The notes beneath the pieces were generated by a model. It was not told the origin of the DNA and made no database searches. It saw only the letters and a list, made by a program, of their open reading frames with translations. A stretch of 64,000 nucleotides of DNA from Isoetes taiwanensis. Its lineage: Eukaryota; Streptophyta; Lycopodiopsida; Isoetales; Isoetaceae. Shown piece by piece: positions 52,531 through 62,869 of this stretch (position 1 is the first letter of the stretch; each line of letters starts with the position of its first letter). The translations under genes and the position numbers were made by a program. The stretch is taken from assembly GCA_021234155.1 (NCBI GenBank), contig JAJEKV010000027.1:5454623-5518622 (forward strand), given 5' to 3'.

Positions 52531-55500
52531 TTTAATAACAATTTGAAGAGGTGGTTGTTTCATTATTGGGCTAAACAAAAAGAAAAGGTTGCACAAAGGA
52601 AGAGTAATATAAAGCAATTGTTTAACATTCATTGATGAGGATAAAAAGCCATTGTATACAAAATTATGAATTTAACCTGAGATGTATGTTAGATCATGGG
52701 GCATAAATACGGTTCCATTGTAGGAATAGAACTTAGTTGCTTGCATTTATATATGACTTCCCTCTTATTGCATAATGTTATTTCTTCTTCTAGATGTCCA
52801 ATATGAATTTCTATGAGTTTCACTTTTGTATAAATATAGGGGTAGATAATAAAGTGAGATTCTCTAGCTTTACAAATGAGAGGATGTGTGTTAACTTTCG
52901 GGTAGTGTCATTGTTTTGTATTGCCCTATTTTGGCATTGGACGTGATACTAAAAGAGGGGTATCAATGTATATTTTGTGTTGACCTGCCCTAGAATTGGA
53001 CATTTGGAATATTGAAATTGTACTTATGCCAAATGTTTGTGATCTAACGGAACTGATCTCATCAAATGAAAAGCCAAAACCAAAGTTCTTGCAAGTTGCA
53101 AAGGAAGTAGAGCTATAGGTCCAGGCTTCTTAGTTATTTGATGAATAAATGGAGAAAATATAATGTATGATTACTGGGGCCTTTCCCTTTGTCAGGACTC
53201 CTTCCCTCCATTGAAGAATGGAGTCTAAATTACCTTACATCCATGCATAATAATCAGAGGATATAAGAACAAATGGAATTTCTAGTCAAGGTGTAGCAAC
53301 AATTGACTCAAAGTTTACGATGCTAAAACTTAGAATGTGGGTTAAAGCTTTGATTACTCTTTAACGTAATAGGACCACTATGTATGTACGGTTGCAATGG
53401 CTTACGTGCAATCGAAGATTCACTACGTGTGCATGCTTTCTTCTTATGATAATAAAGACCTTTGTCTCCAATGTCCTACGTGCAATTTAAGCTTATCGAT
53501 ACATTCATTCATTCCCTATGTCATTCTATGATCGTCAAAAGTTTCAATAATTTCGTCTAAGATTTTTATTAATTTCAAATATTATGTTCTTATGCCTGGG
53601 GATGAAAATTTCAAAATGTATTGCATGGACATCCAAGACATTTACCTCAAAAGATGATATGCATCTTAGAATACATATTGATCATATTTGTCCAGAGAAA
53701 TGGATGTTCTATCATGCGTATATGAGGATCCCATTGTAGTTTTTTCGCCAGCTATTAGTTCTATGGAAAACATTGTATCTTATCTTTAATATGTAGTAGT
53801 ATGCCATTGCCTACTACTCAAATAATATTCCTAAAGCATCTTTTAAGGCCTTGAACATACTCTAAAGCATCCCTCTGCATATATGACCTGCTTATCATTA
53901 TTCTTTAATTCGTAATAAGGCTTAAAATACAGAAAACATAAAGAAATAGAATAGAATGCACACCATAGAACCACAATAGCACAACACACAAATCATCTTC
54001 ACATACAATCATCTTCACATACAGAATAATCTAGCCAAGAATAGTGCCTACCTAGAGATTCCAAGGAACAAACATAATTATCTCAATGTCTTTAGAAACA
54101 TGGAGCTGTATTTATTGCCTGTAAAAAGGAAGTTGAAACTGCATTTGTTACCTCCGTCGTAATATCTACATAGGCAATTGATGACATGGTATGTATCCAT
54201 GGTGCAATCATGGATTGATTGTTTTCATCCTTTGAAGTGCAAGCTGCATTTGTTGCTGGCGAAAGGAAGTAACTTAGAACCACAATAGCACAATACACAA
54301 ATCGTCTTCACATACAAAACCATCTAGCCAAGAATCGTGCCTACCTAAACAATTCAACAAACAAAATATAATCTGAGCACATAACTAATTCATGAATCCA
54401 AAACCTATACGTGGCTCTTGTCAACAAAAGATTGAAGGAAACCCTACAAAAAATGATACACTGGTGGAAGCTCACCTGGAAGCTGATGTAATCCTTGCCA
54501 TAGTCTTCTGATGGCTCAAAATGTTGTAATATGTGGAGAGAAATTATAATCGATCATGGCTTCTTCCGCCATTTGCATCATTATTATGTAAATACCTCAA
54601 AACAGGGACAGAAGCAACTGTAGGGCATCGTGGAGAGCCCCAATTTTCAAATCGGCTCCCTATTTGCTATAAAATCATCATCATCTCTGCAATTATCAGG
54701 ATTGTTTGCGATTAGTTGTGGCAGCAGCTTGGCTGTAGATGGAGCCAGAATGTGCAGGTGAATGGAGATGCCTATCATTTAGAGAAATCAGTTGCATATG
54801 ATGTTTGTATAGACCTCCTTAGATTCAATTTTATGTAGACAGAGTATGGTAGAGAAGACAATCAAAATTCTACAGAAGTGGTAAATCATCTTATGAAAGC
54901 TCATTCCTACAACAAAAAATACAATCTCAACAACCATCTACAATCAACAATCTCATCAAACTAAAATAGCGTACTTGAAAACTCAGAAGTAGCAGATTTT
55001 GCAAGTATAACTGTATCTTAAAATGTCCTATATTGATGTGCAACATACCATCCCCATTACAGCATCCAGAAACTAAGCTTGACTTCCTTTTGCAACTATC
55101 CTCATCGTAAGGCATGCTACCTGGGAAGACAAAAGAAACCAAAATAGTACCAGTAAAAATTAAGTTGAACTCCATATCTATTGTTTCAACCCTCTGATAG
55201 GGTAGCCAGCTTAAAAAACAGTCCAGCAAAGAGCTGAGAAGGGCATAACACATAACTCGCATGCATGCAAACTACACAAATATAAAAGCAAAATGCATCA
55301 ACCGTGCCAAACTGTAGCAGATGTACTGCCAGATCCGAAAATTTAGGGTCACGTTCAGCAGCCCGGATAGAGGGGTTCAGGCCCTCGATTCCCCTGATTC
55401 AGGCCTGAATAGGCCCTCAAACCAGCAAAACGGCCCTTTGGGCCTGGATTCCGATCCCCTGGTACCAATTTCGGGTAGATGTGATGCAGTCTTTGCTGGG

Positions 55501-56600
55501 GTAGAGCCGCCTCCAACCTGTGATTATGGCAGTAAAACCTTCTCTGTATATGCTCACTGCCAAGCCAAGCAGGAAAGCAAGCAGTCCTAGCATGCACCTG
55601 GGATACAAAAAATATTGCTATATGACGGAGCACCGTAAAACTGCTGGAAAAACCAATTCTAATAGGAAATTGTGAATGGATTAAAAGCATACTACATACT
55701 TACAGAAAAACCTTGAACTTGGGCGTGACATGCATTCATAGCTGCAATCAGATAAGAAGAGGAATCCCATCGAAAATCGGGTAGAAGAAGATACGCCTGC
55801 CGGAATAGGAGAACGTAGCATCCATATGTCGACGAACTTTTACAATGAAACCCGCTTTTGACCCGCATGGTAACAAAGCATATAGCTAAAGCTTCAACTC
55901 AAAAATACGAATTTCCAACGAATTTTCAAATCATAGGAAAATGCACAAACCAATTTTTGGAATACTGGAAGTTTTTTCCGGCAGTTAAAAGCTTCAAAAC
56001 CTTAGGATATCAACCTGAAAGAAAAATCTGAAAAGTTTTTCACTTGTCGGAAAAACCAAATTTAAACAATAGGATACATAGATAGAAAAGCTATTTATCG
56101 GCGAGGGCCTTTTCTTGAGCTAAAAGTTCTTCACGTCCTTGAGTCGGAGACCCTTGCCCATGTTGCGTAGAATATTTCTGGAGGATCCACCTTCGAGAGC
56201 TCGAGCCATTTGAGGTGGAGAGAGTGGAGGTGTTGTTGCTGCAACGACCGTCAATGGGGCATCGCTCAAGTGACCCCTTGCGAAGTCGAGGGCCACGGAT
56301 CTCTTGAAAAGGATGATGTGGTCCGTGTTGCTGCTCAGCTTGGCATGCTGTCCGAACCCCGAAAGCGCTATAAGGAGTGCCACGGATTCTTCTCCTTGTG
56401 GAAGACTATCATCTGCCCCTGACTAAGGACTGGAAGATAGTATCTAAGCGCCTTTGTCCTTCCTATGGTCTGAGTACCTGTACCCTTTTTTTGAGCCGCT
56501 CCACGGTAGACGTCCAATGCCAGGAGGTCTTCATGATCCCTCTACATGGTGATTGCACTCTCCAAGTTGATGCTGCTAGATGCTTCCCGCATGCTTCTTG
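52531..56600. other. Probable Helitron body and unassigned sequence; duplicated 105-bp segment
   Basis: AT-rich. The segment 53970-54080 (gaaccacaatagcacaayac … ctagccaagaat.gtgccta) recurs at 54276-54370, with 'aaaggaag' and 'tgcatttgttrcy' pieces also repeated between, so this is a roughly 300-bp tandem duplication. From 55300 to 56400 there are moderate-GC stretches with short frames. A reverse frame 56383-56120 (LDFARGHLSDAPLTVVAATT) may be a remnant of the retroelement to its right, but no domain is evident. Confidence 0.45.
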
Positions 56601-56601
56601 A

Positions 56602-57539
56602 TCAAACCGTTCGGCTAGAGCTCGGGCCCCTCCCTGGTTTGTACAATCTGCTTTGGATTTCTTGGAACTCCTCCTCTGGGATGATTGGCTCCTGTTGACG
56701 ATATATCTCCCTTATTTGCTCATAGGCGGCGATGTCAGACATTGTCTCGCCGGCATAGGAGTGTCGCTCTGCTACTTCTCTTGGAATTTCTTGATAGGAG
56801 TAATCGATGAAGTCGCTCTGCTGCTCCTTTGCAATCAGGCCTAGAAGCTCATCAATTCTAAGCCCCTCTTCTTGGCAGTATGGGAGGTTGAGGATATCGT
56901 TTGCTAAAATATATTTTTCTCCATCAATTACTATCGGGGATAGAGCCGTGATGCCCATTGGAGGTTCAGTGGCGCGCCTTGCCTGGCTATGCGCCTTTCC
57001 ATTCTTGTTGCCTCCCTGTTCTCCCAATCCGGGTTTTCTTTCCCTAGCTGCTCATAATCCTGCTCGATTTGCAGTGCTGTTGCCCCTGATGTTATGCCAT
57101 GGTACACGTACTCTCCTGACTCAATCTCATGGATCTGGCCTTGCTCCCTTCTTGTGTTGAGTGGCGCCAGGTCCAAGAGTTGGATCGAGGGTTCCCCGAC
57201 CTTGTTGATGGCCCTGTACTTATACGTGCCTGTTGGCCTTGCAACTCATGTAATCTGGCATGCTCTTCGTCCTGTTCCACAGCTGCCCTTTGACTCTGGA
57301 TCCCCAATGACTTGGCTCCCCCGACTCTAAGGATACCCACTTCCCTCCCCTAGGTAGAAGGCTAACTTCTCATGGTAGTATCTGTTGGTCATACTGGCAA
57401 AATATATGTAGAAAGGGGTCCTAGTCAAGGTTGCATGGAGGTCGAAGAGATGATCAAACACATGGAAGGTCTCTTCGGCAGGGAGATTACGGATGTGGTT
57501 GGCACTGTTGTACCATTGAACAAAGTTTGTGGGCGCCAT
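56602..57539 (-). pseudogene. Second coding region of the H3-carrying LTR element, function unknown, frameshifted
   Basis: It starts at ATG 57539 (MAPTNFVQWYNSANHIRNLP) and runs open to 57327, then changes frame. Pieces 57250-56931 (EPSIQLLDLAPLNTRREQ … ENPDWENREATRMERR) and 57027-56602 (YILANDILNLPYCQEEGLRI; EIREIYRQQEPIIPEEEFQ) look like parts of one acidic, helical protein split by two frame changes. No zinc knuckle, protease or polymerase motif is seen, so it is not a standard Gag or Pol. It lies downstream of the palindromic repeats on the same strand as the LTR and H3-like region. Confidence 0.45.
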
Positions 57540-57837
57540 TGAGCAGAGATGGGTATAGAAGATGGCTTGGAAAAACTGGCAAAAGCTTGGAAAATCGCCT
57601 AAGGCACTAAGAGCACTTTTGGTGAAGGAAAAAAAATGGCAAATGAGGCCCCTTTTATAGACTATGGTCTGCCTCGGGTTCCATGCACAAGGGTTCTTGA
57701 TCGAACGGATCTCTGTTCTATGGCTATGGATGTCCAAATGAGCTACCATGAAGTGCAAATCTAAGCAAGACAAGGCAAGAAACTCTACATGGCAGTTTGT
57801 TGGGTCAATTTTGGACAATTTATGGTCAAACTATGTC

Positions 57838-58315
57838 GACTCAGGTCACTTCGCACGAAAGGGCTCTGCGTCGCGAACGCAGACGCGTTTGGCGCGGAGT
57901 GACCGGAGTGGGTTGATTTCTGGGTGAAAAGAACATTTCTAAAGGTTATAAGATACTAAAATGCTTATTTTGATCGATTCTAGGCTAGCTAGCAACTTAT
58001 TTCATGCTAATTGGACATCGAAAAAGTGTGATTTTGGCCGACTTGGGTCACTTCGCGCGAAAGGGTCTTGCGTCGCGAACGCAGACGCGTTTGGCGCGGA
58101 GTGGCCGAAGTGGCTTGATTTCAGCTACTTTTGGGTGTTTTTAGCAGAAATTAATTGCTACACTGCATTTCTAGATGAATTCTAAGCATTCTAACATCTT
58201 TTAGTGCTAAATTTGGGTCAATTTACCTTCAAATCAAGTGACTCGGGTCATTTTGCGCGAAAGGGCTCTGCGTCCCGAACGCAGACGCGTTTGGCGCGGA
58301 GTGACTAGAGTGGGT
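57838..58315. repeat. Three tandem 200-bp repeats, each with a 59-bp palindromic core
   Basis: Cores at 57845-57903, 58047-58105 and 58247-58305 are spaced 202 and 200 bp. Each core begins GTCAYTTYGCRCGAAAGGG and ends TTTGGCGCGGAGTGRC, and the two ends are near reverse complements. The centre is CTGCGTCGCGAACGCAG (a perfect stem in units 1 and 2). The AT-rich sequence between cores is much less conserved, so the cores appear to have been kept by constraint or recent homogenisation. Confidence 0.88.
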
Positions 58316-58437
58316 CAAATTTGACCTAATTTTTTATTTTTGAAGGAAATTTTCATAGGGATTAAGCAATTTAGGGGTTTCTAACTATGATACAAAAGAT
58401 TAATTCAAATTTCAATCCACATAAGTACATATTTATG

Positions 58438-58818
58438 CTAATAAGAAATTAATTTACAAAAACAAGCACTTTTATAGATAGTAAGTAAAATATACAGAAA
58501 CTTATTTTTATACAGATTATAAAATTGGAGGCCTTTAGGCCTCTCCTTGCGAATCCTCCTCGCCAGGTGCAGGTCCTTCGGCATAACTGTTACCCGCTTG
58601 GCGTGGATCGCACACAGGTTCCCTTCTTCAAAAAGTTGCGTCATCTTTGTCTCTGCTGCCTCCTGCAGTGCCCGGACGGTTAGGGGTATGACCCTATAGT
58701 CCATTCTGAACTCCTGCATGATCTCGCGAAGGAGCCGCTCGAACGGCGCCTTCCTGATTAGGAGATTAGTGCACTGCTGGAAGTGCCTAATCTCCCTGAA
58801 AACTCGAGCGCGCCTCAA
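58438..58818 (-). CDS. Histone H3 / CENH3-like histone-fold region
   Basis: Residues 8-94 of this frame form a full H3 fold: [19 protein letters not shown] (alpha-N and alpha-1), [28 protein letters not shown] (alpha-2), then [20 protein letters not shown] and ARRIRKER (loop 2 and alpha-3). Against canonical plant H3 recalled from memory, about 60% of positions match. EIRHFQ-x2-TNLLI is the form typical of plant CENH3 (canonical H3 has EIRRYQKSTELLI), but loop 1 has canonical H3 length, not the longer CENH3 loop. The frame runs about 30 codons past the usual H3 end before a stop, in AT-rich sequence. Upstream it is open back to about 58985 with basic residues ([15 protein letters not shown]), or it can be reached by splicing from 58968 to 58795. 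It lies on the LTR strand, 1.5 kb downstream of the primer-binding site. Confidence 0.88.
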   Translation of the reverse strand: MRRARVFREIRHFQQCTNLLIRKAPFERLLREIMQEFRMDYRVIPLTVRALQEAAETKMTQLFEEGNLCAIHAKRVTVMPKDLHLARRIRKERPKGLQFYNLYKNKFLYILLTIYKSACFCKLISY

Positions 58819-58967
58819 ATTAGGTCCATGATGGACCTTCTTATTGGCTTCACGTGCGGAATGGCGGCGGCTTGGGCTGGTTCTTTGGCGCCCACCCTTA
58901 ACTTTACTTACATGCGTTACGCGGCAATACCGGTCATTGTACCTCTTCCGGCCGACGAGGTACTCAC
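58796..58967 (-). other. Possible 172-bp intron (or frameshift zone) in the H3-like gene
   Basis: The donor ACC|GTGAGTACC (58967) and acceptor GAGTTTTCAG|G (58796) are both near consensus. Removing 58967-58796 joins the linker frame to the histone-fold frame exactly in phase, giving …AGRIP-EIRHF. The alternative is a single indel in the 34-nt overlap of the two frames around 58985, which would instead keep a basic, H3-tail-like stretch before REIRHF. The sequence alone does not choose between these. Confidence 0.55.
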
Positions 58968-59430
58968 GGTATCCGGCCGGCTGGGCTCCGCAGATCTTGC
59001 TTTAGCGTGAACTCCCGCTCGTCCACCTTCTGCTTCTTTACTACCTTTGGTGGCTTGGGCCACTTTGGGTAGGGTGGGCAGGCGTTGGGGTCGGAAGGCT
59101 CCCCAACGTCTTGCTCGGGCTCTTCTTCCTGCCCGGCTTCCTCCTCTACTTCTTCTTCCTCCTCCTCATCGGTGGGGGTCCAACGAGGCTCCTCTATATG
59201 GACCGTCCCCCTTGGGCGGTCCTGGTCCCTTTTGGACCTCTTTTCTCTCCTTCTTGCTTCTTTTTCGCTCTCCCTCTTCTTCCTGGTAGCCTTCTCTTCT
59301 GGCCACTCCACCACCTTCTCCTTCCCCTTCTTCTTCGTGGAGGTGCCCACCTCCTCTCTTGGCGTGGGTTTTCTTTTCTTCTTCTTCTTTGTTCTTCTTC
59401 TTGTTAGCTCTTCTTTGCTTGCTCTTGGTG
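58968..59430 (-). CDS. Charged linker of the H3-like protein
   Basis: An open frame rich in Lys/Arg then Asp/Glu ([71 protein letters not shown]). It ends at a TGA (58964-58966) that overlaps the candidate splice donor. It follows the ARTK-type N-terminal frame after a frame change near 59405-59430 in purine-rich simple sequence, prone to slippage. The strongly alternating charge is unlike canonical H3 tails but not unlike divergent histone-variant or chromatin-protein linkers. Confidence 0.6.
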
Positions 59431-59700
59431 CTCCTGTTGTTCCTCCTGCTCCTCCTCCTGTCCGGACAGAGTACCAACGTGCATGGTCTCATCTGTCCGC
59501 TTCGTCTCTACCGAAGAAGAGCTGCTCTGGGCCTCCTCCTGAGAGGCATGAAAGGTCTCGTCCGTTGAGCTGGACGATTCCTCTTGCTGCCCCGGCCGAA
59601 GGTGCTCGGGGATTTGCTTCTCTGGAGCTTCAGCTGCTGCTGCCATAGAAGGGGTCCGCTTTGGGCTGTACTTCCTCATGGTGCACTTGGTCCTCGCCAT
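59404..59700 (-). CDS. H3-like N-terminal tail (ARTKCTMRK start)
   Basis: ATG 59700 opens MARTKCTMRKYSPKRTPS, which lines up with the H3 tail ARTKQTARKST: Lys4, Arg8 and Lys9 are kept and Ser10 becomes Tyr. Plant CENH3 tails also start MARTK. It continues Ala/Glu/Ser-rich ([36 protein letters not shown]) and ends at TAA 59404-59406, one frame away from the next linker segment. Start context is good (G at -3 and G at +4). It lies 544 bp downstream of the primer-binding site, where an LTR retrotransposon's gag would begin. Confidence 0.75.
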   Translation of the reverse strand: MARTKCTMRKYSPKRTPSMAAAAEAPEKQIPEHLRPGQQEESSSSTDETFHASQEEAQSSSSSVETKRTDETMHVGTLSGQEEEQEEQQEHQEQAKKS

Positions 59701-60243
59701 ATCTTACGGTTAATCAAACTGATTACGATAAGCTGATCAAGAGAGAGATGGTTTTAGGCAAGGTTAGGTGGCAAGAAGATATTTAAAAGGGAAGATACTC
59801 TAGGGAATATTCTTCTACCATTAATAGCCCTATTAATTAGCCTCCCTTATTAATTACCCCAGTATACCCAATTATTTGTATATGGTTAATGCTGTATTAT
59901 ACTGTAATTTCGAATTTTTCCTAATGGTTTGAAGTGTTAATTATGAATTTGCACCATTTTTCACTCGGATTTCGGATTGGGATGATTCTTCGACCCATTT
60001 TGGGTGAAATCTGATGCTGATACATAATTTTCACTCCAACTTTACTAGAATATTAATTGGACTCATTCTTTTTTCCCCATCTAACAACTTAGCCTATTCT
60101 TACGGACCCACTACCTAGGAGAAAAATTTTTCCCCTATTTTCGAGGTTCCATGGTGGAAATTTTCATTTCACACCCTATTAGGCCTGTTAGACTACTTAT
60201 TAGGGACATGGTCAGTGCTAGTTCCTGGTCAACCAAGAACATT
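59701..60243 (-). other. Untranslated leader of the LTR element
   Basis: An AT-rich segment between the primer-binding site and the H3-like ATG with no open frame. Its length is ordinary for a retrotransposon leader. Confidence 0.55.
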
Positions 60244-60255
60244 GCTCTGGTACCA
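60244..60255 (-). other. Primer-binding site, tRNA-iMet type
   Basis: On the minus strand TGGTACCAGAGC follows the LTR end (…CGTCACA) after one base. It differs at one position from TGGTATCAGAGC, the usual plant retrotransposon primer-binding site complementary to initiator tRNA-Met. This fixes the direction of the element and the LTR boundary. Confidence 0.88.
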
Positions 60256-60256
60256 T

Positions 60257-61907
60257 TGTGACGCTCCCTGCAAAATATACGGCGCCAGGCCGTACACTCC
60301 GTAGGAAATCCCCCATCCGGTCCTCCGACCGCACGGGCCCTCCGTCTATCCCGCACTCCAGGGTATCCCTAGTGTGGGAAGGGGACACGAAGATGTCTTG
60401 CGTGCCCTTCCCCTATGGGCTCCTATCACAGCGGAAGCATAAACATCGCCAGAACTAGCAATAACAATGCATCACACTACCTCGAAGGGTAGCACATCCA
60501 TATATCCAGAGACACATCAGAGATAAACATATACTGTAAAACATGAGGAGCTCCTACCCAAGGCTCAAACTCTTGGGGAAAGTAGACTGACGGCGAGGTC
60601 TCAAGATAGAGCAGACCGAGTCATAACAATGGCGGGGCTGGCTATAGACAATGGCTAGGGTTGACCACTCCATCCGCTCCTCCTGTGCATACTTTGCAAA
60701 TGGGCTAGATCAGGCTCTGGCATGACTCTAGCCTTCCGGATACGCAATCCCATGGTATCACCCATCGGGACTACTCCAGGTTGCATCTCCCTGGTCCGTC
60801 GAGGCAGGAAGGGTTGCATCTCCCCTTCCCAGGGTCTAGAGGTTCCTCGGGCAGCTAGGGAATCGTGGCGACACACGATTCGTCCCCGACTTACCCCCCA
60901 AAACAAGAGCCAGGCCAACACCTGCAACTCTTGAGAGGCAGGGCAACACCATTGCCCCAGGAAGTGTCGGACCCATGCCCGGCCCACACGAAGTGACCGG
61001 CCATAAGCCTAGCCCGCTATGGGGTCTCCAGTAGCCGCGCTCAGCAGGGACCCTCCCTCCGCATCTCCTCTAGCCCTGTTGTGTAGTGCTGAGTCACATC
61101 ATAGCCCCCGTAGCCCAGTGGGTTCCTATGCACAGGCCGCAATAATAATAGGAACTAAAGGGTCTAACTAGAAGCATTACTAAGTAAGGCTACTAGGTCT
61201 CTACCCCCCTTCCCAATACAAGAGGAACAAACATGATCACCCAATCTTATATAACATCATATCATGATAATCATCATAAGAACATCTTAACCTAATCATA
61301 CATATCTAACTTACAGTTAGGGTTCCTTGATTAGGGTTCAAGATGTTGAATAAGGGTTCTAGGATGGCTCTACTCTAGATACAACATAACATACTGACCC
61401 ATCTGGAGTGCTAACTTCCAGATGAACTACTATGGACACTACTCCAAATACCTGCTCCCGAAGCGCTCCCTCCCATTCCTGGCGTCTCCATGCTCCTCGA
61501 AGTGGTCGAAGCCGTGCTCCCTCCAAGATCGTGCACACACTCTGGGGGCTGCTGCACTAGGCTATGCCACAGCAAACGGTGCTTGAAACGGGGTTTCGAG
61601 TGCGAAGAAGGTTCCCAGGGTGATAGGGCTAAGAAAAAAGGCCTAGGGTTAGGGTTTAGGTTAATATAGGCTAGGGTCCACATGGGATGACACGTGGCTC
61701 CAATGGGATATGGCCATGTGGCGGCTGCCCAATAGGATAAGGCCATATGGGACATGGGTCTTATCCTATGGTTATCTAAGTTACATATATAACTTAGATA
61801 TGCACCCATGGCACTTCCTAAGGTATACAAGGCTACGAAATAGACTTGTATAGTGACGGACCCGGAAATATACGTATTTATAGCGTATATTTCCCTGGAA
61901 CGTCACA
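60257..61907 (-). mobile_element. 1651-bp LTR (5' LTR of the H3-carrying element)
   Basis: Bounded by TGTGACG…CGTCACA terminal inverted repeats, extended to TGTGACGYTCC/GGARCGTCACA, starting TG and ending CA as LTRs do. The primer-binding site sits directly downstream. Just inside its 5' end, GGAAATATACG (61864-61874) pairs with CGTATATTTCC (61884-61894) around a loop that reads CTATAAATA on the minus strand. A second palindrome, ATCTAAGTTA…TAACTTAGAT, lies near 61776-61801. A matching 3' LTR was not found to the left, so the element is truncated or its other end diverged. Flanking 5-bp repeats cannot be tested. Confidence 0.82.
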
Positions 61908-62190
61908 GTCTTCGCATAGTGAATGGATCAACACATCCTAATCAATCCATAGCTGCTTCACCCCATTTTCAAGCTCGGGATAGCAGGCATAGTTCAGGAA
62001 GTCATATTATTCAAATCTATGCCATGTGAGGACCCGCTGATCTGCAGGCAATGTCATAAAGCTTTCTGATAGCCAAGTCTTTGAATGGGCACTCATAAAT
62101 AAAAGGCTGCAAATGGCTCCTCAGAATCGATGAAGTTTTAAGGTTCCATTTATGGGAAACATTGTACACACAAACACTAAATATGTGTAG
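61908..62190. other. Short spacer before the WD40 exons
   Basis: Nothing recognised; possibly an intron of the WD40 gene into which the LTR element inserted. Confidence 0.4.
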
Positions 62191-62869
62191 ATGCCAGCGG
62201 TGGAATGGATAACAAATTATGCTTGTGGAATGCAAGGGTTGTAAGATATAGGAATCTGAATGCCCATTCTGTCTGGGTCTCTGATGTGAAAGTAGTCTAT
62301 GGTGGCTCATTTTTCGTAAGTTCTGGTTATGTGATAAAACACTGGGACATGAAGAATATACAAGGTAAGCCTTTTAGTTGCTTGAAAGGCAATAAAGAAG
62401 CTCTAATGGGTAGCAAAAGAGCAACACTTGTTAGCTTCAAGAGATGGCTCTATTATCTTGTGGAACATGGAAAGTCAATTGCCACTATTGCTTTAACAGA
62501 ATGCACATAAAGGCCATGTTACTGCATCGCATACTGTGCATGATCATGAGGACAGTGAGGCTATTTCTGGATATATTTTCCAAACTGGAAGTCAAGATGG
62601 TCAGATTGCTTTCTTTTCCCAGTTTTATTACTTGGTTATTTAGGTTTTTCCTCTTTAATGGTGCATGGTTTGCAGTTTGGTTGTAGATTAGAAAGGGAAA
62701 TGGTGCTTTTCCAGGAATTGGCGCTGTTGCAGTTGCACAAGACTGTAAGTGTTCCTTTATAGCAATAGCAGGTGCAGATAATATAAATACTGGATCAGAG
62801 ATCATCAGTTTAAGGCAGTTCGCACTCTTGTCGAGCATAGGGATTTTATCAACAGTTTATACATGTCAG
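62191..62869 (+). CDS. WD40-repeat protein, partial exons
   Basis: Candidate exons with GT-AG borders: 62191-62364 (atgtgtag|ATGCC … CAAG|gtaagc), reading ASGGMDNKLCLWNAR and VSSGYVIKHWDMKN, one WD repeat and the start of another; 62500-about 62617 (HKGHVTASHTV … FQTGSQDGQIAFF); 62690-62744 (RKGNGAFPGIGAVAVAQD|gtaagt); and 62809-62869 (FKAVRTLVEHRDFINSLYMS|gtatt). SGG-x-D-x-x-LCLW, GHV, TGSQDGQIA and RTL-x-x-HRDFI are textbook WD40 propeller features. Conserved Trp-Asp endings are partly lost and some joins are uncertain, so it may be a gene fragment or decaying gene. Which WD40 family it belongs to is not clear. Confidence 0.6.

Noticed and set aside
54276..54370. Possible CRISPR-like or short spaced repeats
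   Set aside because: Only two unequal copies about 300 bp apart, without regular spacers. It is a eukaryotic tandem duplication.
58438..58818. Simple canonical histone H3 gene
   Set aside because: The tail is separated from the fold by about 200 residues of charged linker. The alpha-N/alpha-1 sequence is EIRHFQ..TNLLI, unlike canonical H3, and the frame is split, so it is not an ordinary replication-dependent H3.
59085..59648. 187-codon forward frame (Ser/Phe/Leu-rich) opposite the H3-like linker
   Set aside because: It is the complement of the Glu/Lys-rich coding strand. Its low-complexity Ser/Leu/Phe composition is what the antisense of GAA/GAG/AAG runs gives. No start context or domain supports it.
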